Source of the DNA: Pseudomonadota bacterium
GTDB lineage: Bacteria; Pseudomonadota; Gammaproteobacteria; Burkholderiales; Methylophilaceae
Reading direction: 5' to 3'
DNA: 53,533 nucleotides
Assembly: GCA_029781535.1 (NCBI GenBank)
Contig: JAKOWL010000147.1
Location: forward strand, 1 to 53,533
Part shown: in pieces, positions 18,488 through 26,874 of the stretch
Layout: each line of letters starts with the position of its first letter
Numbering within the stretch: position 1 is the stretch's first letter
Made by a program: the position numbers and the translations under genes
Notes under the pieces: generated by a model
Told to the model about the DNA's origin: nothing
Databases searched by the model: none
What the model saw: the letters and a program-made list of their open reading frames with translations, nothing else

Positions 18488-18937
18488 ATGCGTAACATAT
18501 TTATCGCGTTGATGTGCATGCTGACATTGGGCGCATGCCAGGCCGAAACATCAAACTCAACGAATCAGGAAAAAACAGCAATGACAAACATCACCGAATT
18601 ACAAAAAATCGATACACAAGTAGGTACAGGCCGCGAAGCAGAGCCAGGGTTCAATGTCACTGTGCATTACACCGGCTGGCTGTATGATGCCAATGCCAAA
18701 GACCACAAGGGTAAAAAGTTCGACAGCAGCCTGGATAGAAAGGAACCGTTCAATTTCTTTCTGGGCGGTGGCCAGGTCATTCAAGGTTGGGACGAAGGTT
18801 TTGCTGGCATGAAGATAGGTGGCAAGCGTACTTTGATCATCCCCTCCGAGATGGGGTACGGAGCTCGCGGTGCAGGTGGCGTGATTCCGCCGAATGCCGT
18901 GCTGGTGTTCGATGTTGAATTGCTGGATGTGAAATAA
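18488..18937 (+). CDS. FKBP-type peptidyl-prolyl isomerase, lipoprotein form
   Basis: 149 residues. Residues 1-17 form a lipoprotein signal peptide with lipobox LGAC (Cys17). After a short polar linker, the FKBP domain spans about 40-149 with VTVHYTGWLYD, KFDSSLDR, VIQGWDEGFAGMKIGGKR and VIPPNAVLVFDVELLDV. It catalyses cis-trans isomerisation of Xaa-Pro bonds, presumably in the periplasm. An internal ATG (18581, Met32) preceded by CAGGAAAAAA would yield a cytoplasmic FKBP domain of normal size, so dual localisation is possible. Its stop overlaps the next start (TAATG). Confidence 0.93.
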   Translation: MRNIFIALMCMLTLGACQAETSNSTNQEKTAMTNITELQKIDTQVGTGREAEPGFNVTVHYTGWLYDANAKDHKGKKFDSSLDRKEPFNFFLGGGQVIQGWDEGFAGMKIGGKRTLIIPSEMGYGARGAGGVIPPNAVLVFDVELLDVK

Positions 18938-19362
18938 TGAAAGTCAGCGTAAAGTGGGTTGATGGCGTCTGTTTCGTGGGCGAGTCAGAGACTGGCCATG
19001 CAGTCGTGCTGGACGGTGCTCAAGAGATGGGCGGCCGTAACATTGGCATGCGGCCGATGGAAATGCTGCTGATAGGCATGGGTGGCTGCACTTCGTTTGA
19101 TGTGGTCACTATCTTGAAGAAAGCACGTCAGAAGATCTCTGATTGTGTCGCTGAGATACAGGCAGAGCGGGCAAATGAAATCCCCAAAGTGTTCACCAAG
19201 ATCCATGTGCATTTCGCGGTGACTGGTGACCAGCTTAACCCTGCTCAGGTTGAGCGTGCCATCAAGTTATCTGCCGAGAAATATTGTTCAGCGTCAATCA
19301 TGCTGGGCAAGGCATGCGAAATTACGCACGATTTTGAGATCAAACAGGTCAGTTTTGAGTAA
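18937..19362 (+). CDS. OsmC family peroxidase-like protein
   Basis: 141-residue OsmC/Ohr-superfamily protein. The reactive cysteines are in place: Cys51 in LIGMGGCTSFDVV and Cys117 in EKYCSASIML. Such proteins reduce organic hydroperoxides through the Cys pair. The sequence (MKVSVKWVDGVCFVGESETGH) is closer to the YhfA-like branch than to OsmC proper or Ohr; the substrate is not known. One-base overlap with the FKBP gene makes a two-gene operon. Confidence 0.9.
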   Translation: MKVSVKWVDGVCFVGESETGHAVVLDGAQEMGGRNIGMRPMEMLLIGMGGCTSFDVVTILKKARQKISDCVAEIQAERANEIPKVFTKIHVHFAVTGDQLNPAQVERAIKLSAEKYCSASIMLGKACEITHDFEIKQVSFE

Positions 19363-19371
19363 ACTGGCTGT

Positions 19372-19689
19372 CTAGTTTGAGATTATTTTGATTTGAAGCG
19401 GCTGCTCGTCTTCCAATACGTTCAGCAGCCGGTCCACGTTGGGATGTTTGCCTGGGCAGTTCACTGCATCTTCAGTGTGTTCACAGTAAAGCGCTAGGCC
19501 TTCAACTGCGGCATCCATGCTGATTTCCCCGAACATTTTGTATAAGTGGTTGTAGACCTTGACCGAGCCTTGACTGCCCGGTTTGTTTTCGATGACGCCT
19601 GCTGGTTTACCGTCTTGATGATACAACTCGATGCGTTGCACGTGATCGGCGTTTTCCAACGTCAGTAATATATCGCTGAATTTTTGCAT
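19372..19689 (-). CDS. DUF2322 family protein
   Basis: A 105-residue cytoplasmic protein of unknown function. The hallmark stretches IENKPGSQGSVKVYNHLY (about 33-50) and LYCEHTEDAVNCPGKHPNVDRLL (about 67-89, quoted in outline) match the DUF2322 family. No catalytic motif or membrane segment is visible. It is convergent with the OsmC gene (9 bp between stops). The gene upstream on its strand is coq7, with an AT-rich gap of 88 bp. Confidence 0.85.
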   Translation of the reverse strand: MQKFSDILLTLENADHVQRIELYHQDGKPAGVIENKPGSQGSVKVYNHLYKMFGEISMDAAVEGLALYCEHTEDAVNCPGKHPNVDRLLNVLEDEQPLQIKIISN

Positions 19690-19777
19690 CCCTTAAGTGA
19701 TTACCTTTTTAGCACTTGATAGTTTTATCATACCCTTAAAAAACAGCCTATACACGCCTTGCTTAAAAAATAATAAG

Positions 19778-20401
19778 TTAAAAATAATAGGCGGTTCTGG
19801 TCATGACTTTTGATGCTAGTCGCATGGCAGCTTTTACCGGTGGCGGCAGTTCAGCAGCTCCCAAGGAGTTGGCCTCGGAGGCGTGTTTGACCTCATCGGT
19901 ATACATTTGTGTGATGATGGCACGGGTTTTGGCATCTTGTGGCGCTATTTTCCCCAGATGGCCTTGCAAATGCTGCCCCACTTGACGTTCTGTTTCAGCC
20001 AAAAAGCCAAGATTCCATTTGTCGCCGATTTTTCCTGCAAATGCACCTAATGCAAAGCTGGCTATGTACCAGAGTGGGTTGAGCAAGCTTTTTCTTCCGC
20101 CCAGTTCTTCAATTCGGCTTTCGCACCATGCCAAGTGCTCTGTTTCTTCATGGCCGGCTTCTTTCAAGGCTTCAACGATATGCGGAGTTTTGCAGGTGAT
20201 AGCCTGGCCATTATACAAGGCCTGGGCACATACCTCGCCCACATGGTTGATGCGCATCAGCGCAGCAGCGTGCGCTTTTTCTGTTGCATCCAAGTCGGCT
20301 TCTGGCACATCTGCGCTTGGTAAAGGGCGTACGGTATTTGCCTTCGCAAAGACGGTGCGCAAGCCGTTATCGAACGATATGATGAGGTTGTCGATATTCA
20401 T
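19778..20401 (-). CDS. coq7: 2-polyprenyl-3-methyl-6-methoxy-1,4-benzoquinone monooxygenase (Coq7)
   Basis: Diiron hydroxylase of ubiquinone synthesis that adds the last ring hydroxyl; it replaces the flavoprotein UbiF in many betaproteobacteria. 207 residues. All six iron ligands are in register: Glu56 ([10 protein letters not shown]), Glu86 and His89 (GHEETEHL), Glu138 (FLAETERQ), and Glu170 and His173 (YTDEVKHA). The N-terminal segment [18 protein letters not shown] is typical. It lies downstream of the ctpA terminator, so it has its own promoter. Its product feeds the quinone pool upstream of the oxidase encoded at 37-46 kb. Confidence 0.97.
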   Translation of the reverse strand: MNIDNLIISFDNGLRTVFAKANTVRPLPSADVPEADLDATEKAHAAALMRINHVGEVCAQALYNGQAITCKTPHIVEALKEAGHEETEHLAWCESRIEELGGRKSLLNPLWYIASFALGAFAGKIGDKWNLGFLAETERQVGQHLQGHLGKIAPQDAKTRAIITQMYTDEVKHASEANSLGAAELPPPVKAAMRLASKVMTRTAYYF

Positions 20402-20426
20402 GGATACAGTTTAACAAAAACGCTCA

Positions 20427-20450
20427 CAAAAAACCCTGCCGCAGCAGGGT
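20427..20450 (-). terminator. Rho-independent terminator of ctpA
   Basis: On the minus strand ACCCTGC, a 4-nt loop and GCAGGGT followed by a T tract (plus-strand arms 20433-20439 and 20444-20450). It begins 7 bp after the ctpA stop and precedes coq7. Confidence 0.85.
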
Positions 20451-20456
20451 GATGAA

Positions 20457-21896
20457 TTATTTTTTACTTTCGTTTGAAGTCTTGGCTTCGGCTTTCATTT
20501 CTTTTGGGTCAGGAGCCTTTTGTACTGGCAAACCCTTCAGTTGATTCATCGCTTGCAGGAACTGAAAGTCATCGGCGCTTGCTGGCTCGATAGGGCCTTT
20601 GGGTTCGGAAAACCGTTTTTCTTCGGGTTTGTTCTTGCTAGCAGCCGCATCGTCCGCCGCTTTTTTGATGGCTTCCTCTTTGTCTGTTGGGTTGGAAAGG
20701 TGTTTACCCAGATCGGCTTCATGCAATGCATACGACTGGTCTGAGCCATCTTCTACGATGATGTCAGGCACGATGCCTTTCGCCTGAATTGAGCGGCCAT
20801 TAGGCGTGAAATAACGGGCAGTAGTCAGCTTGATGGCGCTGCCATTGTTCATTGGCAAAATGGTTTGCACGGAGCCTTTGCCAAAGCTCTGTATGCCCAT
20901 GATGGTGGCACGCTTATGATCTTGCAGTGCACCTGCAACAATCTCGGAGGCTGATGCCGAGCCTGCATTCACCAGTACCACGATAGGTGTTTTCTTGAAG
21001 TCATCAGGCAAGTCACGCAGATAATCCGCTTTGCTGCGGCGGGCATAGTCTTGAGGGGTTGCATTCAGGCGCATCTGCGAGTCAGGCACACGACCTTCGG
21101 TATAGACCACCAGGCTATTTTGCGGCAGGAATGCGGCTGATACGCCAACCGCGGCATCCAGCAATCCACCTGGGTTGTTACGCAGATCCAGCACCAAACC
21201 CTTGAGCGGTTCCTTGTTTTGAGCGCGCAATGCTTTCAATGCTTTCGCCAGATCTTCACCGGTACGTTCCTGGAACTGGGTGATGCGGACGTAACCGTAG
21301 TCTTTCTCGACGTACTTGCTTTTAATACTCTGCGATTTGATGATCGCGCGTGTCAGCGTGAATATCAGCGGTTTAGGTTCGTTCTTGCGCAGTACCGTAA
21401 GCATGATTTTCGTATCCGGGGTGCCGCGCATTTTTTTGACGGCATCGTTCAATGTCATGCCGCGCACTTGCGCATCATCCAGCTTCATGATCAGGTCGCC
21501 AGTCTTCAATCCAGCTTTGTAAGCCGGACTATCTTCGATAGGCGTAACCACTTTCACTAAACCATCTTCCATGGCGACTTCGATACCCAAGCCACCAAAC
21601 TCACCTTGAGTGCCTGCTTGCATGTCTTTGTAGGCGTCGGCATCCAAGAATGCGGAATGTGGATCCAAGCCTTGCAGCATGCCAGTTAACGCTTCATTAA
21701 TCAGCTTTTTGTCTTCAACAGGTTCGACATAGTCACTTTTCACCTTGCTGAATACTTCGGCAAATACGCGCAACTCATCGATAGGGAGCTGTGGCGAGGT
21801 GATCTTTTCTGCCAAAGCAGAAAAGTTAAAACTGATAAGCACGCCTATCAATACGCCGGAGCCAATCAGGCCGAATTTTTCTAATTTAGACCGCAT
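20457..21896 (-). CDS. ctpA: Carboxy-terminal processing serine protease (S41 family)
   Basis: 479-residue periplasmic protease. Signal anchor at residues 9-30, PDZ domain around 95-170 (GGLGIEVAMEDG, SPAYKAGLKTGDLIMKLD), then the S41 catalytic core. The Ser/Lys dyad is Ser315 in NAGSASASEIV and Lys340 in QSFGKGSVQ. The C-terminal 70 residues are charged and low in complexity (DDAAASKNKPEEKRF, PDPKEMKAEAKTS), as in other CtpA proteins. Substrates are typically peptidoglycan hydrolases or lipoproteins; an NlpC/P60 hydrolase is encoded nearby, though no link is proven. Confidence 0.95.
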   Translation of the reverse strand: MRSKLEKFGLIGSGVLIGVLISFNFSALAEKITSPQLPIDELRVFAEVFSKVKSDYVEPVEDKKLINEALTGMLQGLDPHSAFLDADAYKDMQAGTQGEFGGLGIEVAMEDGLVKVVTPIEDSPAYKAGLKTGDLIMKLDDAQVRGMTLNDAVKKMRGTPDTKIMLTVLRKNEPKPLIFTLTRAIIKSQSIKSKYVEKDYGYVRITQFQERTGEDLAKALKALRAQNKEPLKGLVLDLRNNPGGLLDAAVGVSAAFLPQNSLVVYTEGRVPDSQMRLNATPQDYARRSKADYLRDLPDDFKKTPIVVLVNAGSASASEIVAGALQDHKRATIMGIQSFGKGSVQTILPMNNGSAIKLTTARYFTPNGRSIQAKGIVPDIIVEDGSDQSYALHEADLGKHLSNPTDKEEAIKKAADDAAASKNKPEEKRFSEPKGPIEPASADDFQFLQAMNQLKGLPVQKAPDPKEMKAEAKTSNESKK

Positions 21897-22014
21897 TAAA
21901 ATACCTTATTTAATAGACAAAATCGTAAGCACTTTGAGCCTACAATATAACATAGGTTCATTTTGCGGTATTTCAAGAAAAATGAACAGTGTTCCCCGGT
22001 TTTTGGAGAGAAAA

Positions 22015-22302
22015 ATGTCGAAACATCACATCAAAATCGAATTTTGTACACAATGCCGCTGGCTGACACGTGCTGCATGGCTGGCGCAGGAACTGCTGAC
22101 GACGTTTGATGGAGATGTCGCTTCTTTGACGCTGAAGCCGGGAACCGGTGGTGTGTTTGACATCAGCCTGGATGACAAAGTGATCTATTCGCGTAAGGCA
22201 CAAGGCCGGCACGCAGACGCTGCGGAGCTTAAACAGTTGATTCGTGATGTGATCGACCCTGAACGTAGCCTGGGGCACAGTGACAAGAAGGAAAGAAACT
22301 AA
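22015..22302 (+). CDS. SelT/SelW/SelH (Rdx) family thioredoxin-fold protein
   Basis: 95 residues. The N-terminal redox motif CTQC (Cys11, Cys14 of MSKHHIKIEFCTQC) is the bacterial cysteine version of the CxxU motif of selenoprotein W. A conserved GGVFDISLDDKVIYSRK stretch follows. It is a presumed cytoplasmic thiol-redox protein of unknown partner. GGAGAG sits 4 nt before the ATG at 22015; the frame is open far upstream but this start is dictated by the SD and by family length. Its stop overlaps the convergent NlpC/P60 gene by 4 bp. Confidence 0.9.
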   Translation: MSKHHIKIEFCTQCRWLTRAAWLAQELLTTFDGDVASLTLKPGTGGVFDISLDDKVIYSRKAQGRHADAAELKQLIRDVIDPERSLGHSDKKERN

Positions 22303-22829
22303 TTCTGTGCTATTTCAGCTTCTTGATCCACCCGTTGGGCACCATTAAAGCGTTTTTTCCAGTAATCCGCTTGCATGTCCTCTACGCGTACCACCCCGCC
22401 GGTTCTTGGCGCATGGATGAATTTGTTGTTGCCGATGTAGATGCCTACATGTGAGAACGCAGATTTCAAGGTGTTAAAAAACACCAGGTCGCCGGGCTGC
22501 AATTCGTCTTTTCTCACGGTTTTACCGATTTGGCTGATAGCGCGTGCTGTAGGTGGCAGGGTAATGTTGGCAGCTTCCTGGAACACATAGCGTACGAACC
22601 CGCTGCAGTCGAAACCTGTCTCAGGCTGGCTGCCACCATATCGATATTTGATCCCGGTGAGGCTGAAGGCGTTCATCAAGATTTCACGCGCCTTGGCTTG
22701 CCAGCCGCTGCCGGTTTCCCCGGTTGTTTCCGTTGCCATATTTGTGCCGATGTCTTCGCCCACGGTTTCTTCTGCCGGGCAGAAAACGGGCATGCAAACT
22801 AAAACACAACACAGTAAAAATCTCTTCAT
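22299..22829 (-). CDS. NlpC/P60 (C40) cell-wall hydrolase
   Basis: 176-residue exported cysteine peptidase predicted to cleave peptidoglycan peptides. Signal peptide MKRFLLCCVLVCMPVFCPAE (about 1-19). The catalytic triad is Cys75 (TGFDCSGFV), His127 (AFSHVGIYIG) and His139 (KFIHAPRTGG), with the usual LQPGDLVFFNT in between. A TTG lies one codon upstream, but the ATG at 22829 is the likely start. Short N-terminal spacer without SH3 domains, so it resembles the compact Spr/NlpC class. Confidence 0.93.
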   Translation of the reverse strand: MKRFLLCCVLVCMPVFCPAEETVGEDIGTNMATETTGETGSGWQAKAREILMNAFSLTGIKYRYGGSQPETGFDCSGFVRYVFQEAANITLPPTARAISQIGKTVRKDELQPGDLVFFNTLKSAFSHVGIYIGNNKFIHAPRTGGVVRVEDMQADYWKKRFNGAQRVDQEAEIAQN

Positions 22830-22864
22830 CAATTTTATATCTTGAACTTAAGTGCTTAAAATAG

Positions 22865-22898
22865 CAAAAAACCTGCCCGGTTTAATGCTGGGCAGGTT
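22865..22898 (-). terminator. Rho-independent terminator of the glycine-rich protein gene
   Basis: Plus-strand arms AACCTGCCC (22870-22878) and GGGCAGGTT (22890-22898) form a 9-bp stem; on the minus strand it is followed by a T tract. It lies 12 bp past the stop of the gene at 22910-23200. Confidence 0.85.
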
Positions 22899-22909
22899 GT
22901 TAAGACGGG

Positions 22910-23200
22910 TTATTGTTTTGCCATGGCGCTTTTGATCAGGCCAATAATGGCAAGCAGAACTCCGCCTCCGACCCCGCCTCCAGCTACCTGGCTGACAATG
23001 GAGGCAATATCCATCCCGCCACCTGCAGCTGCTGCGCCGCCCATGCCCAATGCCCCCAGGATTTGTCCGCCCAAGCCGCCGCCCAATATCCCTACAATGG
23101 AATTGAGTGCAGTCCCCAAGTTGGCGTTCTTCATCAAACTACCGGCAATATTGCCGCCTACCGCACCGCTGATTAACTGAATAATAAGGCTTAAATCCAT
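22910..23200 (-). CDS. Small glycine-rich hydrophobic protein of unknown function
   Basis: 96 residues, MDLSLIIQLISGAVGGNIAG onward. It has two hydrophobic, small-residue-rich segments (about 36-62, GILGGGLGGQILGALGMGG, and 68-92, VAGGGVGGGVLLAIIGLIK) and an AMAKQ tail. The start is at 23200, after a GGAGAG Shine-Dalgarno; a TTG four codons upstream lies inside the SD and is rejected. The Gly-zipper pattern suggests a membrane-inserting helical pair, but no function can be assigned. It has its own terminator. Confidence 0.75.
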   Translation of the reverse strand: MDLSLIIQLISGAVGGNIAGSLMKNANLGTALNSIVGILGGGLGGQILGALGMGGAAAAGGGMDIASIVSQVAGGGVGGGVLLAIIGLIKSAMAKQ

Positions 23201-23376
23201 CGCTCTCTCCAAAAAATGACGAAATAAAACACTTACTTATACTACTTAACCGCCAGTCATGCTTGACAGCACCGATAGGCTAACAGGCTGGAGTGCTAAG
23301 TACAATACTTGTAGCGAAAATAGTGGCAAATCTAATCTAAATTGTCGCATTTGTCTCATAAGTTATTGGTACGATG

Positions 23377-23385
23377 TGGGATAAT
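23377..23385 (+). promoter_or_regulatory. Extended -10 promoter of yoaA, predicted leaderless start
   Basis: TGGGATAAT is an extended -10 (TGn followed by GATAAT at 23380-23385). The predicted start is at 23392, the A of the ATG for MSEYSL. There is no Shine-Dalgarno in front of that ATG. The -35 is weak (TCATAA, 18 bp upstream). Confidence 0.45.
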
Positions 23386-23391
23386 CTGCAT

Positions 23392-25332
23392 ATGTCAGAA
23401 TACTCATTGATAACGCAGGTGTTTCAGGCTGGTGGTGTGTTGTCACAGGCGGTTGCCAATTACTCGCCACGCGGCCAGCAGCTGGAAATGGCGCAGGCGG
23501 TGGAAGATGCCATATTGCATCACAAACAGCTTATCGCTGAAGCGGGTACCGGTACAGGCAAAACCTTCGCGTATCTGGTGCCGGCCTTGCTTTCAGGTGG
23601 CAAGGTGATTATCTCCACTGGCACCAAGACGTTGCAGGACCAGTTGTTCAACCGCGATTTGCCCAATGTGCGTGATGCACTCAAAGTGCCCGTCACTGCT
23701 TGCATGCTTAAGGGGCGCGCCAATTATGTCTGTCACCACCATCTTGAGCGCGCAGCACAGGAAGGGCGTTTTATCTCGCGTGACGACGCGCGTTATGTGC
23801 AGGTCATCAAGACGTTTGCCGAGCACAGCAAGACTGGCGATAAGGCGGAGCTGACCGAAGTACCGGAAAATGCCACCGTCTGGCAAAACGTGACTTCTAC
23901 ACGAGACAATTGCCTGGGACAGGATTGTGCCTATTACAAGGATTGCTTTGTGATGGAAGCGCGCAAGAAAGCGCTAGCAGCCGATGTGGTGGTAGTGAAC
24001 CATCATTTGTTCTTTGCAGATGTCATGCTGCGTGACGAAGGGGTCTCAGAGTTATTGCCCAGTGCCAACACCGTCATCTTCGATGAAGCACATCAGCTGC
24101 CCGATGTGGCAGGCCTGTTCTTTGGTGAGGACGTTTCGACCTCGCAAATCATGGAGCTTTGCCGCGATAGCACGATGGTGCATTTGAGTCTGGCCAAGGA
24201 TTGCATCGCATTGGGTGAGGTGATTCCTGTGCTGGAAAAAGCCTGTCGCGATTTTCGGCTGATTTTTGCTTATGAAGGCTCGCGCTTGCCCGTACAAAAA
24301 GCGCTTGCACTTAAAGGCTTTGATGACGCCTATAAAACCATGCAGGCCAAGCTGCTGGAACTGACACAAGTGCTGGAGAGCCAATCGGCACGCGACCCGC
24401 AGCTGGAAAAATGCTGGCAGCGTGGCGCGGCCTTATGTGAACAGCTACACAACTGGCTCCAGGCAGAAAATGCCAATCTGGTGCGCTGGGTAGAGGTTTT
24501 CACGCAAAGCATACAGCTGCATGCCACTCCACTGAGTGTGGCAGACGGTTTTGGCAAACAGCTCAATGCCCAGCCTCGCGCCTGGATTTTTACTTCTGCC
24601 ACATTGGCGGTCAAAAACGATTTTTCGCACTATCGCAGCCAGATGGGCCTGCATGCGGCGGAAACGCTCTACCTGCAAAGCCCGTTCGATTACGAAAACC
24701 AGGCGCTGCTGTATGCGCCTGCCGATATGCCGGACCCGAACACGCCCGCCTATAACGCTTCAGTGGTCGCTGCCAGTTTACCCTTGATCCAGGCCAGCCG
24801 AGGGAGGGCGTTCATCCTGTGTACCAGCTTGCGGGCCATGCGCGAGATTCACGCCCTGCTGAAAGATGCGTTTGCGGAAAATGGCCTGGAATACCCGATT
24901 CTGCTGCAAGGCGAAAGCACGCGTACGGAGTTGCTCGATAGATTCCGTGCGCATGGAAACGCGGTGCTGGTGGGATCACAGAGTTTTTGGGAGGGTGTTG
25001 ATGTGCGTGGCGAGGCATTGAGCCTGGTCATCATCGACAAACTGCCATTCGCGCCGCCCGATGACCCTGTGCTGTCAGCGCGTATCGATAAAATGAATGC
25101 TGAAGGCAAGAACGCGTTCATGGAATATCAGCTGCCCTACGCTGTGGTGACACTCAAGCAAGGGGCCGGCAGGCTGATACGCGACGAGACCGACAGAGGA
25201 GTTTTGATGATCTGCGACCCGCGCCTGATTACAAAACCATACGGACGGCGCATCTGGCAAAGCCTGCCGCCGTTCAAACGCACGCGGGAATTGACGGAGG
25301 CGCTGGCTTTCTTTAGTCAGGCTACGGCATGA
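23392..25332 (+). CDS. yoaA: ATP-dependent 5'-3' DNA helicase of the DinG/YoaA (XPD-like) family
   Basis: 646-residue superfamily 2 iron-sulfur helicase. Walker A is AGTGTGKT (51-58), DEAH box at 231-234 (FDEAHQLPD), and motif VI is KQGAGRLIRDETDRG. The four cluster cysteines are Cys114, Cys174, Cys179 and Cys185 (NYVC, NCLGQDC, YKDC). Length and sequence fit YoaA better than the larger DinG. It is associated with replication stress and lesion tolerance. An ATG at 23374 would add six residues but lies within the promoter. It opens a five-gene operon with 4-bp overlaps. Confidence 0.9.
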   Translation: MSEYSLITQVFQAGGVLSQAVANYSPRGQQLEMAQAVEDAILHHKQLIAEAGTGTGKTFAYLVPALLSGGKVIISTGTKTLQDQLFNRDLPNVRDALKVPVTACMLKGRANYVCHHHLERAAQEGRFISRDDARYVQVIKTFAEHSKTGDKAELTEVPENATVWQNVTSTRDNCLGQDCAYYKDCFVMEARKKALAADVVVVNHHLFFADVMLRDEGVSELLPSANTVIFDEAHQLPDVAGLFFGEDVSTSQIMELCRDSTMVHLSLAKDCIALGEVIPVLEKACRDFRLIFAYEGSRLPVQKALALKGFDDAYKTMQAKLLELTQVLESQSARDPQLEKCWQRGAALCEQLHNWLQAENANLVRWVEVFTQSIQLHATPLSVADGFGKQLNAQPRAWIFTSATLAVKNDFSHYRSQMGLHAAETLYLQSPFDYENQALLYAPADMPDPNTPAYNASVVAASLPLIQASRGRAFILCTSLRAMREIHALLKDAFAENGLEYPILLQGESTRTELLDRFRAHGNAVLVGSQSFWEGVDVRGEALSLVIIDKLPFAPPDDPVLSARIDKMNAEGKNAFMEYQLPYAVVTLKQGAGRLIRDETDRGVLMICDPRLITKPYGRRIWQSLPPFKRTRELTEALAFFSQATA

Positions 25333-25724
25333 TCACCATACCGGAAAGTGAATATACACTCACTGCTATGCGCGCGCAGGGCGCGGGCGGGCAGAATGTG
25401 AACAAGGTTTCGAGTGCGATCCATTTGCGGTTCGATATCGGTGCCAGCAGTTTGCCGGATTGGCTGAAACAGAAGCTGCTGAGCTCGAAAGACAGCCGCA
25501 TCACAGATGAAGGCGTGCTGATCATCAAGGCACAGCAATTCCGCACGCAAGAGGCTAACAAGAAAGACGCAGTGCGTCGTCTGCACGAGATGGTGAACGC
25601 CGCATCCTATGTGCCGCCCAAGCGATATGCCACGCGACCGACGCGTGCTTCGCAGCAAAGGCGCATGGATACGAAAAGTTTGCGCGGGAAAATCAAGCGA
25701 CTTCGTGGCAAAATAGAAGAATGA
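25329..25724 (+). CDS. arfB: Alternative ribosome-rescue peptidyl-tRNA hydrolase ArfB (YaeJ)
   Basis: 131 residues. Rescues ribosomes stalled on non-stop mRNAs by hydrolysing peptidyl-tRNA. The catalytic GGQ is at residues 20-22 in RAQGAGGQNVNKVSSA, identical in layout to class-I release factors. The C-terminal tail is basic (KRYATRPTRASQQRR, SLRGKIKRLRGKIEE), as required for insertion into the empty mRNA channel. ATGA overlap with yoaA and a 4-bp overlap with tsaB. Confidence 0.96.
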   Translation: MITIPESEYTLTAMRAQGAGGQNVNKVSSAIHLRFDIGASSLPDWLKQKLLSSKDSRITDEGVLIIKAQQFRTQEANKKDAVRRLHEMVNAASYVPPKRYATRPTRASQQRRMDTKSLRGKIKRLRGKIEE

Positions 25725-26410
25725 ACCTACTGGCATTTGATACCTCTACCGAGGTGCTTTCGATAGCGCTGTGTAAGGGAGAACAGGTTTTCGCTTTTCA
25801 CGAGCGCGTCGGCACGCGAGCCTCGGAACTGATATTGCCGCAGATCCAGTCTCTTCTGAAGCAGGCTGGCCTGCAACTGAATGCGCTGGGCGGCATTGCT
25901 TATGGCACTGGTCCTGGCGCGTTCACCGGGGTGCGCATCGCCTGCGGGGTGGCGCAGGGTCTAGCGTTTGGCCTGAATTTACCATTGGTTGGCATCAATA
26001 CCTTGCATGCCTTGGCGCAAACCAGCGGAGCGCAAAAAGTCATCGTGTGTCAGGATGCGCGCATGGGCGAGATTTATTTTTCCGCTCTGAAAAAGCAGAA
26101 CGAAGCTTGGCTTGAAGTTTCGCCAACATCGCTATACAGACCTGACAGCCTGCCGGAAATCGTTGGCGAAGGTTGGCTGGGTGTCGGCAGCGGCTGGTCT
26201 GCTTATGCGGGTGCTCTGCAAGCCAAATACCATGCGGTGTTGCAAGGTGTGGATGCAGCGGCGGCACCAGATGCCAAAGCGATTCTGCAGCTTGCAATGC
26301 CGCTATTCAATGCGGGCAACACCCAGTTGGCGCAAGAGGCCAAGCCGCTGTATATCCGCAATCGCGTCGCGCTGACGACTTTGGAGCGTGAGCAAGGGCA
26401 AAAGCTGTGA
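25721..26410 (+). CDS. tsaB: tRNA threonylcarbamoyladenosine biosynthesis protein TsaB
   Basis: 229-residue ASKHA-fold partner of TsaD/TsaE in t6A37 modification of ANN-decoding tRNAs. Begins MNLLAFDTSTEVLSIALC; the signature AYGTGPGAFTGVRIACGVAQG spans about 60-80. It acts in a cytoplasmic complex; tsaD is not in the window. 4-bp overlaps on both sides (arfB, rimI). The tsaB-rimI pairing is widespread. Confidence 0.96.
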   Translation: MNLLAFDTSTEVLSIALCKGEQVFAFHERVGTRASELILPQIQSLLKQAGLQLNALGGIAYGTGPGAFTGVRIACGVAQGLAFGLNLPLVGINTLHALAQTSGAQKVIVCQDARMGEIYFSALKKQNEAWLEVSPTSLYRPDSLPEIVGEGWLGVGSGWSAYAGALQAKYHAVLQGVDAAAAPDAKAILQLAMPLFNAGNTQLAQEAKPLYIRNRVALTTLEREQGQKL

Positions 26411-26874
26411 ATGCGGTGATACGGCCTGAAGCAGAAGTTCAGTTTCGACCCATGCAGATCGGTGATCTAGATGCGGTGATGGAGATCGAACCGACAATCT
26501 ACAGCCATCCATGGACTCGAGGTAATTTTGCCGATTCGCTGCGTTCCGGTCACAGCTGCTGGGTGATGATGGAAAAGGATGAGCTGGTGGGATATGCGTT
26601 GATGTATCTGGTGCTGGATGAGGCGCATCTGCTCAATATCAGTGTGGCCAAGGCCAAGCAGGGGCGTGGCCTGGGGCGCATGTTACTGTCGCATATGATG
26701 GCCAAGGCCAGGGGATATGGTGCGCTCAATATGTTTCTGGAAGTCCGCCCCAGCAACAAGAATGCCATCGCTTTGTATGAGGATGTGGGGTTCAACGAAA
26801 TGTCGGTACGGCGTAACTATTACCCTGCTGAGAACGGCCGTGAGGATGCTATTCTGATGGGGTTGGCTTTATGA
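26407..26874 (+). CDS. rimI: Ribosomal protein S18 N-alpha-acetyltransferase
   Basis: 155-residue GNAT acetyltransferase. The acetyl-CoA pyrophosphate loop is [10 protein letters not shown] (85-94); [14 protein letters not shown] and [19 protein letters not shown] match RimI. It acetylates the N-terminal Ala of S18 in E. coli. The start is GTG at 26407 within the GTGA overlap with tsaB; the N-terminus is about ten residues longer than usual, and no closer ATG with an SD is seen. Overlaps udg by 4 bp. Confidence 0.93.
   Translation: MNAVIRPEAEVQFRPMQIGDLDAVMEIEPTIYSHPWTRGNFADSLRSGHSCWVMMEKDELVGYALMYLVLDEAHLLNISVAKAKQGRGLGRMLLSHMMAKARGYGALNMFLEVRPSNKNAIALYEDVGFNEMSVRRNYYPAENGREDAILMGLAL

Noticed and set aside
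23291-23299. GAGTGCTAA, an exact CIRCE half-site
   Set aside because: The partner arm at the required 9-bp spacing (23273-23281) does not match TTAGCACTC, so there is no complete operator.
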